Of a stretch of DNA of 64,000 nt, positions 28,323-37,408 are shown piece after piece. Within the stretch, counting starts at the first letter, position 1; each line of letters begins with the position of its first letter. Position numbers and translations under genes: made by a program. Origin of the DNA: a virus; IMG/VR virus record IMGVR_UViG_3300009514_000888, positions 62,001 to 126,000 of that record; one strand, written 5' to 3'. The notes beneath the pieces are model-generated. The model was not told the origin of the DNA. It worked only from the letters and a program-made list of their open reading frames with translations, and did not search any database.

Positions 28323-30785
28323 TTGAACTGGTATCGCAGACTCAAGACGGCTCTTGTGCTCAAGGTTCCATTATACGTTAAGCTGGCCGCTGGCTTTGAT
28401 ACGTTTACGTGGCATGGCCCGGCAGGTCTATTCTTTTCTGTTGGAGGTAGCGCGATCTGGGGCGTTCGTCCGCAGCTGGAGGGCTTGGGGTTCAGGCTCA
28501 CCAAGGGAACGGATGAGAACCCTGGTTATTGGCATTTCTATATCAAGGCTGACGCGATTACCAGCTCTCCGGAATTGCAGCAATCTCTCGCCCCTTTGGG
28601 TGTTCCGCTTGAAGAGTTGGGCATATTCCCTGGTGTGTCGCAGCAAGCCCCTGCGCCTCCTCTTCCGCAGATGCAGCCTGTTCAACAGAGTCAGCAGCCG
28701 GTTCAGAGCCAATGGTTTCTGAGCAAGGCCGTAAGATTAGAGGGCGTTCCGTCCCAATCGCCTGTTGTGGTATCCAGGAGTCCTAACGGCAGTTGGCAGG
28801 TGATGGATGAGGGCGGCAATCGAATGGAGGTCGGTAATGATCAGATTCAAAAGGCGGTTCAGTCAGTGAGAGATGATCATAACAAGCCCTATGCGTCTAC
28901 TGATCCGGAAGAACTGTTCAATCTTATTAACGAGATTGAGGGCAAACCTGATTTGGTTGAAGACACGAGCGGTCGCCCATCCCCAGAAGACGTTCGTCTC
29001 CCAGAAGAATGGATGACAGTATATAATAAGGCTATTGAGGATAAGTTCATAAATGGTGTTAGCGAGGATGGTAAACCAGCTAATATCATGATCAACGCAT
29101 TAGCTGGCACAGGTAAGACTACTACATTAAAACATCTATCATCTTTCATACAGCCTGGTGAACGCTGGTTGTATTTGGTTTTCAACAAAAAAAATCAAGT
29201 AGAAAGCGCCGAGAAGTTTCCGGCTGGCGTTGATGTGATGACCACCCATTCGTTTTTGGGCAAGGTTTTGCGGATGAATGGCCCGGATGTCGGCGGCAAG
29301 ACTGAATTACCAGATCGAGACTTCAGGGGCACCAAGGTTAGGGCGGTTGCGGACAAGATGATCGACCCGTTGTGGCCAGAGCCAACCATGACTAGCCATA
29401 ATCGTCGTTTAGGGAGAGACTTCAGCGTATTCAACTGGAAGGGAAAGAGTGCAGTAACGCATGTGGTGGAGATGGCGAAAGCGTATGCGATTGATCCTCG
29501 CTCGCCATCTCTGATGGAGGAATTGGCTGACGTAGTTGTCAAGTCCCATATCGATCTCGATTTATCCAGTGAGCGACATGAGCAGCCCAGGGATTACACG
29601 CCGGACATCTTGCAGAAGGCGGCTGATCTATTGCAGGCATCTTTGCCTGGGCAGTTGCCTCCCGGTGTGGACAGAAAATTTGCTAACATGCGGGATCAGG
29701 ATGACACGCTTTGGTATAGCGCGATTAATGCAGATATGATTCGATGGAATGCTGGCAACTTGGGGTATGATGTGGTTCTGATGGATGAGGTTCAGGACTT
29801 CAATGCTTGTCAGCTAAAGATGGCAGAAATGCTCAAGCAAAACAAGGCCAGAGTGGTAGGGGTCGGTGATCCTCACCAGTCGTTATATTATTTCAGAGGC
29901 GCAGATGAAACGGCATTTGAGCAGCTGGGGCAGATTATCTCTGGCGACGATGAGCCGATGAATTTGCCCATCAATTTTCGAAGCGGAAGCAACATCTTGG
30001 ACTATGTTGCCGCTGCTACTGGTATTAATATTTTGGCGGCCGAGCATAATCAGGGCAAGGGAGTGGTTAATACGGATACCAAATACGATGACTTCATGGC
30101 GCAGTCAACCAATGAGTATCATGAAAATGGCGGGATGATGAAAGAGGCAACAGCGATGATCTGCCCCACCAATGCCCCGCTGACGCAGGCGGCCTTGTCT
30201 TTGCTCAAGAATAACGTTGAGTTCGAGATCATGGGCAAGGAGCTGTATCGCGACATTGAAAAGATGATCAAGAAAGTAACTTGGCAGAAGCCGCAGGGAA
30301 CTGACATCTATGATTTAGCGGATGCCCTGGCATCTCACAATGCAGAGCTGCAAGACAGGTGGGGTCATAAGGTATCCAAGAAAGACGAGTTGAAGGAGAG
30401 CCAGGAATATACGGATGCCATTTTGTCGGTGATGCAATATTTGTCCGAGTCTGATTTTACTGATCCTTCTAGGGAAAATTCGCGTCCAATGCGGACAGCG
30501 ATGGATTTCCTGAAATATCTGGAAGACAAGATCGGCGGGTTGGACCCAGAAAATGCCAGAGACGCGCAAATCATCGAGGACATTGATCCTCGTAAGGTCG
30601 TGACACTGACGACTGCTCACAAGTCAAAAGGACTGGAATTCGAGAGAGTGTTTGTTATGAATCCTGACTCTTTTCTGCCCAAGGAGGGCATGAGTCCGTC
30701 AGAGATCAAGCAATTACAGAATGCATTCTATGTGTCTCTGACTCGGGCCATGAAAACTCTGTATGTTTCCGCAGACAGTCAATAA
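28323..30785 (+). CDS. UvrD/Rep-like superfamily 1 DNA helicase
   Basis: This encodes 820 residues from a TTG (MNWYRR...) with GGAG 10 bases upstream; a further upstream TTG at 28302 is possible. Residues about 258-267 carry Walker A (ALAGTGKTT), about 484-492 motif II (VVLMDEVQD), then GDPHQSLYYFRGA, NLPINFRSG (about 547), TTAHKSKGLEF (about 763) and YVSLTRA. This is the complete set for a UvrD/PcrA/FBH1-like 3'-5' helicase. The first 230 residues are an extension without a recognised domain, including a Pro/Gln-rich linker. The MNWY(R/K)R N-terminus is shared with the small gene at 34598. Confidence 0.9.
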   Translation: MNWYRRLKTALVLKVPLYVKLAAGFDTFTWHGPAGLFFSVGGSAIWGVRPQLEGLGFRLTKGTDENPGYWHFYIKADAITSSPELQQSLAPLGVPLEELGIFPGVSQQAPAPPLPQMQPVQQSQQPVQSQWFLSKAVRLEGVPSQSPVVVSRSPNGSWQVMDEGGNRMEVGNDQIQKAVQSVRDDHNKPYASTDPEELFNLINEIEGKPDLVEDTSGRPSPEDVRLPEEWMTVYNKAIEDKFINGVSEDGKPANIMINALAGTGKTTTLKHLSSFIQPGERWLYLVFNKKNQVESAEKFPAGVDVMTTHSFLGKVLRMNGPDVGGKTELPDRDFRGTKVRAVADKMIDPLWPEPTMTSHNRRLGRDFSVFNWKGKSAVTHVVEMAKAYAIDPRSPSLMEELADVVVKSHIDLDLSSERHEQPRDYTPDILQKAADLLQASLPGQLPPGVDRKFANMRDQDDTLWYSAINADMIRWNAGNLGYDVVLMDEVQDFNACQLKMAEMLKQNKARVVGVGDPHQSLYYFRGADETAFEQLGQIISGDDEPMNLPINFRSGSNILDYVAAATGINILAAEHNQGKGVVNTDTKYDDFMAQSTNEYHENGGMMKEATAMICPTNAPLTQAALSLLKNNVEFEIMGKELYRDIEKMIKKVTWQKPQGTDIYDLADALASHNAELQDRWGHKVSKKDELKESQEYTDAILSVMQYLSESDFTDPSRENSRPMRTAMDFLKYLEDKIGGLDPENARDAQIIEDIDPRKVVTLTTAHKSKGLEFERVFVMNPDSFLPKEGMSPSEIKQLQNAFYVSLTRAMKTLYVSADSQ

Positions 30786-30817
30786 TATTTCTTGCCGTAT
30801 GAGCCGATAGAACTGGC

Positions 30818-31036
30818 ATGGGCTATGCAGTCTGTCCAAAGTGTAAGACAGTGTTTGAGATTGATGACCTGTACTGTCCCAATGGGCTGGTGCCTGCCCG
30901 ATGTCTCGGTTGTCGAGAGGCTGGTGTTGATGCTCTTGGAGTTAGACTTGGACCTCTTTACTCGTCAGCACATGCTCCGCAGAACTGGGAAATCGACAGC
31001 AAGGGGCGAGTCAAATGGAGAAAATACCAGACATGA
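30818..31036 (+). CDS. Small zinc-ribbon protein
   Basis: This encodes 72 residues. Two Cys pairs (VCPKCK and RCLGCR) suggest a single zinc ribbon, with another Cys at YCPNG. The C-terminus contains SSAHAPQNWEIDSKGRVKW. Its length fits a small adaptor or transcription-related protein, but no specific family was recognised. It overlaps the next small Cys protein by 22 nt. Confidence 0.6.
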   Translation: MGYAVCPKCKTVFEIDDLYCPNGLVPARCLGCREAGVDALGVRLGPLYSSAHAPQNWEIDSKGRVKWRKYQT

Positions 31037-31248
31037 TAGGATGGGACTCGACAGAATGGGCTTGGCAGAGCCTATTGGGGAGACAGGTGGAGAGGCGGAC
31101 CTATTATGCGGTTTGCTCCAATTGTGGTAATCTACATTTGATTGAGCTGGATGATTCTACCTTTTGTCAGTCGGTCGCGCAGAATGGGGGACTGCTGCAT
31201 GATCGCTGCTCGGGCTGTTGTGTTAATATGAGGTTTGCAGATGATTAA
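31015..31248 (+). CDS. Small Cys-rich protein
   Basis: This encodes 77 residues. Cys pairs (VCSNCGN and DRCSGCC) indicate a zinc-binding fold similar in size to the preceding protein. The two may be related or work together. It ends with an 8-nt overlap into the sialidase-like gene. Function unknown. Confidence 0.6.
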   Translation: MEKIPDMIGWDSTEWAWQSLLGRQVERRTYYAVCSNCGNLHLIELDDSTFCQSVAQNGGLLHDRCSGCCVNMRFADD

Positions 31249-32296
31249 GAGAACAACTGTAACAAGAGATGATGGAGCTTGGCAGGGACATCCGGACGTA
31301 GCCTTCTTTAAGGGGAAATTCTACGTCGCTTTTCGCCAGTCCGAAAAACACAAGTCAGATAGTCATACATCTATTCGAATTGTGAAATCAGAAGATGGCA
31401 TTGGATACTCGAAGCCAAAGACGCTATTGCGCAGCAAGGACATGCGATGGAACTGTCCTCGATTGTCTGTTGTGGATGGGAGGCTTTTTCTGGTTGCTGA
31501 TTTGGTGGATCAGGGTAAGATCGATTTTGTTTTGTCCGAGAACGATCCTTCGTTGGTCAATGTTTATATGATTTCAACAGCAGACGGCAAGAATTGGTCT
31601 GATCCTGTTTTGACGGCAATCAATGGTATTGTCCCGGATCGTCTTTTGAAAGCAGGAGACAAATATCTTTTGGCAGCGCATATCTTTGAAGGCAAGCACC
31701 TGGTCCAGCGTATTTGGAGTTCAACTGATTTAGACAGATGGAAGCCTGACTTCACCTTGCGCATGGAGGGCCTGAATCTTTGCGAGGCCAGCCTGTTTCC
31801 GATCAAGGGAGATACGAGGTTGGGGTGCTTGATGCGAGAGAATTCTCAAAAGGGATTGCCTGCGTATTACTCGATGTGCGGGGCTGGTTTTGATACTGAA
31901 TGGTGGACGCAGCCCGAGCAGACTCGACTGTTTGGATGTCATCGCCCGACTGCTGGAATGCTCAGGTCAAATCGCTGGTTTGTCACTTACAGAGAACAGA
32001 CGATGCCATTTAACCAAGCTTCCTGGGCGAGGAATGTTTTCGCATGTCTATGCGAAGGCGGGATTGGTTTTGAAAGAGATGCAGCGATTTTGCCCTTGGA
32101 CCATGATGCGAGCCATAAGCCAGACGGGGGATATACGGGTTGGGTGCAGTTGGAAGACGAAAGCATCTATATTGTCAATTACATTACTGATGATGCGCCT
32201 AAGCCGTACATTGTCTCTTATCGCATCAAAGAGTCTGATATTTTTAAGGAGTCTCCAAAAACAGCTCCGCAAGAATTGCGGCTCATAGCAAGTTGA
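31241..32296 (+). CDS. Sialidase-like beta-propeller protein
   Basis: This encodes 351 residues. The ATG at 31241 overlaps the preceding stop; a TTG two codons earlier is less likely. Repeated blade-like segments are seen (GHPDVAFFKGKFYVAFRQSE, GKNWSDPVLTA, STDLDRWKPDF, RPTAGMLRSNRWFVTYREQ). Asp-box-like SxDxxxW stretches and an early Arg in FR suit the exo-sialidase/BNR fold. Such proteins cleave or bind glycans. There is no signal peptide. In a phage it could be a virion glycan-processing protein, or an unrelated six-bladed propeller such as a glycosyl hydrolase family 43/33-like enzyme. Catalytic residues could not be assigned with confidence. Confidence 0.6.
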   Translation: MIKRTTVTRDDGAWQGHPDVAFFKGKFYVAFRQSEKHKSDSHTSIRIVKSEDGIGYSKPKTLLRSKDMRWNCPRLSVVDGRLFLVADLVDQGKIDFVLSENDPSLVNVYMISTADGKNWSDPVLTAINGIVPDRLLKAGDKYLLAAHIFEGKHLVQRIWSSTDLDRWKPDFTLRMEGLNLCEASLFPIKGDTRLGCLMRENSQKGLPAYYSMCGAGFDTEWWTQPEQTRLFGCHRPTAGMLRSNRWFVTYREQTMPFNQASWARNVFACLCEGGIGFERDAAILPLDHDASHKPDGGYTGWVQLEDESIYIVNYITDDAPKPYIVSYRIKESDIFKESPKTAPQELRLIAS

Positions 32297-32420
32297 AAAT
32301 GTTTTGGAGAAACAAAAGGAAACATTCATCTTTTGTTTGGAATACAATGGGCTGGTTCCCCTAGAGGAGAGCTCTGGTTCTGCCAATAATTAGTAGAAGC
32401 ACTATATTCTGGAGGCTTCT

Positions 32421-32756
32421 ATGAAATTCTTACTGGGGTTTGGGTTGGGTGTATTGCTTTGTTGGGGTGTGGCATATCTATCGCACACTCATGAAGAGAT
32501 GGGGTTCCATGATGATCACAAGGCGAGGCTGACCATTGTGATTGGCTATGATCCGTCTTTAGAGGCTTCGGTTCAGGAGCAGTCGTTTTTGTCGCAAGAA
32601 CCCAAGTCAGCAACTCAGAATCATCAATTGATTGAAAAGAAAGTGTTTACGATTCGTGACATAGATATGTTCTTGGCGGTAAGAGCATATTTTCTACAAT
32701 TCCGTGTATTTGGGCCTGACCAGGTGCAACCGCAAAGTGCGCCGCCGGGAAAATAA
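32421..32756 (+). CDS. Small membrane-anchored protein
   Basis: This encodes 111 residues with GGAGG before the ATG. It begins with a hydrophobic segment (FLLGFGLGVLLCWGVAYL, residues 3-20), a membrane anchor or uncleaved signal. A His/Asp-rich patch (SHTHEEMGFHDDHK) and a soluble alpha/beta tail of about 75 residues follow. No family was recognised. The gap before it (32297-32420) holds no convincing gene. Confidence 0.6.
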   Translation: MKFLLGFGLGVLLCWGVAYLSHTHEEMGFHDDHKARLTIVIGYDPSLEASVQEQSFLSQEPKSATQNHQLIEKKVFTIRDIDMFLAVRAYFLQFRVFGPDQVQPQSAPPGK

Positions 32757-32837
32757 AGGAGCCTCGTATAGCGGGGCGCAAAGTTCTGTTCTCTGATGGC
32801 CGATAGCAGTGATAGCGTTTAAGGTATATCGACTGTT

Positions 32838-33014
32838 ATGAAACCATCCCAACTCGTCTACACAGCCTTGTGCATGCTGCCTGCCTTACTCTGTTTTGCG
32901 ATATCTGGTGTGCTGATTTGCGAAGAGCAACAGGGTTGGGGATGGTTTCTATTGACGGGATTGCTGGTGTTAGTCATTCCTGGTGGAACGAACAACAGCG
33001 GAGGCCGTCCATGA
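32838..33014 (+). CDS. Small two-segment membrane protein
   Basis: This encodes 58 residues. Two hydrophobic segments are clear (LCMLPALLCFAISGVLIC and WGWFLLTGLLVLVIPG), with a short EEQQG turn between them and a polar C-terminus. The stop overlaps the next ATG (ATGA). Its size and topology are compatible with a holin-like or membrane-remodelling protein, but there is no lysis gene next to it, so the role is open. Confidence 0.6.
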   Translation: MKPSQLVYTALCMLPALLCFAISGVLICEEQQGWGWFLLTGLLVLVIPGGTNNSGGRP

Positions 33015-33244
33015 CAGAGGATATGGACTACGAAGTTCAATTCGATGAAGTTCGCATCATACGGCAGCGAGGGCGCTATGCCATTGTCATTCGCAGGGAC
33101 AACGGTAATCGCGCTACGATCTGGGACGATGAGGGCGTAGCCGAAGAATTGTTCCTGGAAATTGTCGATAGGTATGATGATCTAATGGAGGATGTAATTC
33201 ATCCCATCTTAGAGCAATGCACTGATCCCGAAGATTCACAATGA
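33011..33244 (+). CDS. Small acidic protein
   Basis: This encodes 77 residues, starting at the ATG in the ATGA overlap with the membrane protein; longer versions starting upstream would run through that gene in another frame. The sequence is acidic with a beta-rich first half (YEVQFDEVRIIRQRGRYAIVIRRDN) and a helical second half (EELFLEIVDRYDDLMEDVIHPILEQC). No family was recognised. It is probably co-translated with, and may partner, the preceding membrane protein. Confidence 0.62.
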   Translation: MTEDMDYEVQFDEVRIIRQRGRYAIVIRRDNGNRATIWDDEGVAEELFLEIVDRYDDLMEDVIHPILEQCTDPEDSQ

Positions 33245-33401
33245 AGATTTTTTGCAGATCATTGATCGAGGGAAACGCGCAAGGCGAATCGGGTAATTGA
33301 AAAGGATTTGTCTTTTTTAGGGTGTAACCAGTAAGAAGTATTTTTTTCTTACGGATTATGCCATTTTTATCATCGATTGGACAACTGCGTTACTGATATC
33401 T

Positions 33402-33965
33402 TTGGGATTAATCGCTATTGCGATTCTGGTCGTTTTTTGGTGGGCAGAGACACGTTACCAGAGAGAACGATCCAAGCGTATCGGTCAATTTGCTGGCATT
33501 AAGCATCCCTATGTTTGTAATGTATGCGCTTATGACATGATTGCTCATGTTGCCAAGGGTTTGAATAAATGCCCAGAATGCGGGAATACTGTTTTTTTGT
33601 CGCATTATGATATCATAATCGCCAAAACGCTGATTACGCTGGAGCGCGTTCCAACCTCCTTTGCTCCATATCATCTTTATAAGCCTATAGCGAAAGATAA
33701 TAGAGTTGCCTATCATTATTGCCGCACGATAGTTGCAGAAAGCGCCCATACTGCTCAGATGGCTTCTGAGAGGCTTTACGGCAATGATGCTCTGTCGATA
33801 GGGGCAAGCGGGCTAAAGCATCAGGGGCGGTTCCTGGTCCAACCTGTGTTAGTCCTGTCACATCCAGCCAACGCCCTCGCTATCCTTAAAGATGACGACC
33901 TTGGGTTATCGGACATTAGTGATGTTATACCGACCCCAGGGGAGACTATAGTCGATAGTCGATAG
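33402..33965 (+). CDS. Membrane-anchored zinc-ribbon protein
   Basis: This encodes 187 residues from a TTG. The true start is uncertain, and the frame continues upstream without a standard start codon. An N-terminal membrane helix (LIAIAILVVFWWAE) is followed by a zinc ribbon (CNVCAYDMIAHVAKGLNKCPECG). A mixed alpha/beta region of about 120 residues without a recognised domain comes next. The topology suggests a membrane-tethered cytoplasmic protein. The 157-base gap upstream holds a short GTAAGAA/TTCTTAC hairpin and no gene. Confidence 0.55.
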   Translation: MGLIAIAILVVFWWAETRYQRERSKRIGQFAGIKHPYVCNVCAYDMIAHVAKGLNKCPECGNTVFLSHYDIIIAKTLITLERVPTSFAPYHLYKPIAKDNRVAYHYCRTIVAESAHTAQMASERLYGNDALSIGASGLKHQGRFLVQPVLVLSHPANALAILKDDDLGLSDISDVIPTPGETIVDSR

Positions 33966-33983
33966 TTAAGATTGCTTATGTAG

Positions 33984-34601
33984 ATGGCTATTGGTGGCCC
34001 AATGATATTCATGCACATTCCCAGGACAGCTGGGACATCGATTTACATAGCCTTGATGCGAGAGGTTTGGCTTCCTGACAAATCGATCAATCTGGATACG
34101 AGATGGGACAAGTACGCAACATACCATGAGTGTCGCGGACATTTTACGGCCGAGACAGCTTTGCTCCATTTGGGGCAGGATCGTTTTGATCGAGAGTTCA
34201 AATTTTCATTTGTCAGGAACCCGTGGGACAGGGTGGTGTCGTCTTTCGAGTACAATTGCGCATCTAATTGGTGTGAGAATTTGATATTTGACCAGTATGT
34301 TTTTCAGATATTGAGTCCCATAGAGAATGATAGGCACATTGTGCATTCCCTTAACTGCGTGGACATCTTATCCATAGATGGAGAGATGGCAGTTGATTAC
34401 ATAGGCAGATTCGAGAACTTGCAACATGACTTTAATGAGCTGTGCCAGATGCAATTGGGGCGAACGGTTCTCCTGCCTCATCTGTCCCCGACTGCCCGTG
34501 ATCATTACTCGACTTATTATACGAAAGACACCAGGGAGAGGGTGGGAGAGATTTTTCAGAAGGATATTGAGCGATTTGGGTATAAATTTGAAACAGCATG
34601 A
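33984..34601 (+). CDS. Sulfotransferase family protein
   Basis: This encodes 205 residues; the ATG at 34002 is an alternative start. The PAPS-binding signatures of the sulfotransferase 2/carbohydrate sulfotransferase fold are present: HIPRTAGTS (5'-phosphosulfate loop, about residues 11-19) and FSFVRNPWDRVVSSF (3'-phosphate-binding site, about 74-88). Enzymes of this type transfer sulfate from PAPS to sugars or proteins. No signal peptide or membrane segment was seen, so action would be cytoplasmic, possibly on glycans made by the island downstream. Confidence 0.82.
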   Translation: MAIGGPMIFMHIPRTAGTSIYIALMREVWLPDKSINLDTRWDKYATYHECRGHFTAETALLHLGQDRFDREFKFSFVRNPWDRVVSSFEYNCASNWCENLIFDQYVFQILSPIENDRHIVHSLNCVDILSIDGEMAVDYIGRFENLQHDFNELCQMQLGRTVLLPHLSPTARDHYSTYYTKDTRERVGEIFQKDIERFGYKFETA

Positions 34602-34798
34602 ATTGGTATAAAAGAGCAGAGTCCGTCCAGAAGGAAATGTCCGATCTATCTTTGGTCAATCTCGATCTCATTGCCGGTCATGTCGCAGATGTCAAGGGCT
34701 GGGTTGAGCAGGGCAAGAAGTTGAAGCCCTGGATGATTGATAAGATTGCAACAGCTAGAAACGACTTGAATGATGTGAATATGTGCCTTTCCAAATAG
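34598..34798 (+). CDS. Small helical protein with MNWYKRA N-terminus
   Basis: This encodes 66 residues and starts in an ATGA overlap with the sulfotransferase stop. It begins MNWYKRAE and continues as two amphipathic helices. No family was recognised. The N-terminal MNWY(K/R)R is also seen at the helicase start at 28323. Confidence 0.6.
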   Translation: MNWYKRAESVQKEMSDLSLVNLDLIAGHVADVKGWVEQGKKLKPWMIDKIATARNDLNDVNMCLSK

Positions 34799-34819
34799 AG
34801 GATTCTCTCTATTTTTATT
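34793..34819 (+). terminator. Probable rho-independent terminator
   Basis: A perfect 8-bp stem (AAATAGAG / CTCTATTT) with a 6-nt loop is followed by a T-rich tail. It overlaps the end of the small gene and precedes the subtilase. Confidence 0.6.
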
Positions 34820-34864
34820 GAATAAATTTATAGGAGACACTTTCTTTGTAGGAGGGGAAAGGAT

Positions 34865-36541
34865 ATGGCTAAGCCAGAACAGTGGATCGCTGCCAACGTG
34901 ACGGATCGTTACATATCGGTAGGCGACATGCCCAGGTTACCAACATTCGAACCTAGATCATCTGTCAATTTATTGGTTTATTATGACAAGAGAAATGTTG
35001 ATCAATCATCTGATCTGAAGGAGTTGGTTCGCGTTGGCTGGATCAAGATGGACAAGAAGTCTACTTTCAGCACCGTTAGGATTGTTGAGAAGCAGACGAA
35101 GGTCATTGAAAAACAAACAATTGTAAAGAACGAAGTTCGCAAGTCTGACAAATCATATCAGCCCTTGTCCCTAGAGCATTGGGACATGAATCCGCCTAAG
35201 AATATTACAGATGCCCTTGATCGTCTTGCCGAGAAAGTGCATAACTATTGTTTTAGGGTATCTGAGATGGCAGATCATCGCCTTCGTTGCCGCTTGCCTC
35301 ATATAGAGTATGGCGACTCTGTCAATGTTGCTGCGATGTCGCAGTATGTCGGTTATCAGGTAGCCGCTCATAACCTCCCCGATGTTTGGCTTGAGACGCA
35401 AGGAGAGGGCATCGTGATTGCGGTTCTTGATACGGGCTGTGATGTAGGGCATGTAGACTTGAAGAATTCGTTTGCAGAGGTAACTGGATATAGCGCTGAT
35501 GTGACGGATGGCAATGGCCACGGCACTCACTGTGTCGGCATCATCAGCGCAAACAATAATACGGCAGGTATCGTTGGCGTCGCTCCAATGGCAATGATCC
35601 TGCCGATAAAGGTGTTGAATGATGATGGCTGGGGATATGAGGACGATATCGCTCACGGCATTCATATAGCTATTGATATGGGTGCCGACATCATCAGCAT
35701 GTCACTGGGAGCGGACATGGACCTTCCCTTGGTTCACGAAGCAATCAAGAGGGCATATGACGCGAACATTCCGGTCGTTTGCGCGGCTGGCAACTCAGGC
35801 GATACTGGAACCGACATTAACTTTCCGGCGCGCTACCATGAATCTATTTCTGTTGGCGCTCTTGACAAAGATCGTTTGAGAGCAGAGTTCAGTCAAACCG
35901 GATCGAGCCTGGATTTTATGGCTCCTGGCGTTTCGATCCTGTCTACGGTCCCAGATAACCGCTACCAATATATGAGCGGGACTTCGATGGCGACTCCTTG
36001 GGTTGCTGGTGTTATTGCCTTGATGATGTCCAAGCATCGTCGCTTAGGCGGCCAGACGCCACTGGATTCGATAGATGCAATCAAGGAGCATCTGTCGCGT
36101 ACGGCCATCGACATGGGAGACGTGGGCAAGGATAATTTGACTGGGTATGGCTTAATCGATGTTCCAGAGGTTGTGAAGTCAATTGAAGCAATCGAGAAGC
36201 ATCCTGATGTGATCATTGCTGCCATTCAGGGGGATGCTCCTGGGCATGAGTTTGAGAACGTATATCATGAATGGATTCAGTTTCTCAATGTCAGCGGCAC
36301 AGCCCTTAACATGACAGGGTGGTACGTGGAGGATGCCGCAGGTTGGCATTATGACTTCCCAGAGAACTACATATTCCTCAAGGGTTCCCTGATGAGGCTC
36401 AGAACAGGAAAGGGAGAGGATACTGTATCTGATCTTCACTGGGGTTATGGTCGCCCAATTCTGAATAACGAGGGAGATACAGTTTACCTGTATAACAAGG
36501 ACGCAAGGCTCGTTACGCAATATACATACGTCGTCGAGTAA
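34865..36541 (+). CDS. Subtilisin-like serine protease with C-terminal lamin-tail domain
   Basis: This encodes 558 residues with a strong GGAGG site before the ATG. The S8 catalytic triad is intact: D189 (VLDTG), H219 (HGTHC) and S374 (GTSMATP), plus the oxyanion Asn in AAGNSG. Residues 1-165 are an N-terminal region that may act as a prodomain or targeting domain. Residues about 465-555 form a lamin-tail (LTD) immunoglobulin-like domain (EWIQFLNVSGTALNMTGWYVED). There is no signal peptide. It may process virion or host proteins, or act when delivered with the virion. A terminator follows. Confidence 0.9.
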   Translation: MAKPEQWIAANVTDRYISVGDMPRLPTFEPRSSVNLLVYYDKRNVDQSSDLKELVRVGWIKMDKKSTFSTVRIVEKQTKVIEKQTIVKNEVRKSDKSYQPLSLEHWDMNPPKNITDALDRLAEKVHNYCFRVSEMADHRLRCRLPHIEYGDSVNVAAMSQYVGYQVAAHNLPDVWLETQGEGIVIAVLDTGCDVGHVDLKNSFAEVTGYSADVTDGNGHGTHCVGIISANNNTAGIVGVAPMAMILPIKVLNDDGWGYEDDIAHGIHIAIDMGADIISMSLGADMDLPLVHEAIKRAYDANIPVVCAAGNSGDTGTDINFPARYHESISVGALDKDRLRAEFSQTGSSLDFMAPGVSILSTVPDNRYQYMSGTSMATPWVAGVIALMMSKHRRLGGQTPLDSIDAIKEHLSRTAIDMGDVGKDNLTGYGLIDVPEVVKSIEAIEKHPDVIIAAIQGDAPGHEFENVYHEWIQFLNVSGTALNMTGWYVEDAAGWHYDFPENYIFLKGSLMRLRTGKGEDTVSDLHWGYGRPILNNEGDTVYLYNKDARLVTQYTYVVE

Positions 36542-36564
36542 TCACACGAGGGCGTTCGCTACCG

Positions 36565-36586
36565 ACCCCCCGCAAGGGGGGTTTTT
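36565..36586 (+). terminator. Rho-independent terminator after subtilase
   Basis: A perfect 7-bp stem ACCCCCC / GGGGGGT with a GCAA tetraloop is followed by a T run. Confidence 0.93.
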
Positions 36587-36676
36587 CTATCAATTTGGGG
36601 GCAGGAGTCCTGACCTGATTTGGGCGGATATATAGGGCAATGGGGTATTAAATCGATTACATTAGGGAGCAGGAAA

Positions 36677-37408
36677 ATGATTATAGTTAGTTTTACGTCT
36701 ACATCTTACCGCTTGCCCCAAATGGAGCCTGCTCTAAAGTCTATTTGTGAGGGCAGCCTACACCCGAACCATATCTTTTTGCATCTGTCTACCGCTGCTT
36801 TTGGGCATGACGAGGGCGTATCGGAAGTTCCCGAGTTTGTCCTCAAGTATCCTGTCAAAATTTGTTGGGGAGAGAACCATGGCCCGTATCGCAAGCTACT
36901 GCCTACGTTGCGCAAGTTCTGGAACAAGCCAGACTACATGGTGGTTACGTGTGATGACGACTGGATATATCCTTCGTTCTGGCTTGAGAGGATGGTTGAA
37001 GCCGCAGAGTTACATACTGATAAATGCATCTGTTATGCGGCTAGGAGGATTGCGGTCGGCGGTGACGGCAAAATCAGACCTTACGTTGAGTGGGAAAACT
37101 TGCGATCATCGTATGGGCTGACTCAGGCGGACAGGGTTTTGGCTTTGGGCGGGCATGGCGTGTTGTATCGTCCCAGGTTTTTTAATTCTGAAATCTTTGA
37201 TGTTCAGAAAGCTTTTGAGGTTGCTCAGTTTTGCGATGATTTCTGGTTTTCTGGACAGTTATGCAAAAGGGGAGTTTCGGTACGTGTGCTAGAGAGCTGC
37301 TGGGAGGATTTCGATCATTTGGAGCTGGACTTTCCGCTTTGGGATGATAATAAGGATCGTAATAATCAGTACGCGATCAATGCTAAGCGGCTATTCGGGT
37401 TCTGGTGA
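36677..37408 (+). CDS. Glycosyltransferase-like protein (GT-A)
   Basis: This encodes 243 residues from the ATG at 36677. It begins like a nucleotide-sugar transferase (MIIVSFTSTSYRLPQMEPALKS) and carries a DDDW metal motif (about residue 97, VVTCDDDWIYP). A later segment (GGHGVLYRPRFF ... FCDDFWFSGQL) resembles the acceptor-side motifs of GT-A enzymes. The substrate is unknown. It stands alone at the start of this block, ahead of the sugar island. Confidence 0.72.
   Translation: MIIVSFTSTSYRLPQMEPALKSICEGSLHPNHIFLHLSTAAFGHDEGVSEVPEFVLKYPVKICWGENHGPYRKLLPTLRKFWNKPDYMVVTCDDDWIYPSFWLERMVEAAELHTDKCICYAARRIAVGGDGKIRPYVEWENLRSSYGLTQADRVLALGGHGVLYRPRFFNSEIFDVQKAFEVAQFCDDFWFSGQLCKRGVSVRVLESCWEDFDHLELDFPLWDDNKDRNNQYAINAKRLFGFW

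Noticed and set aside
32297-32420. 21-codon ORF in the gap after the sialidase-like gene
   Set aside because: No ribosome binding site, low coding character and no support beyond an ATG.
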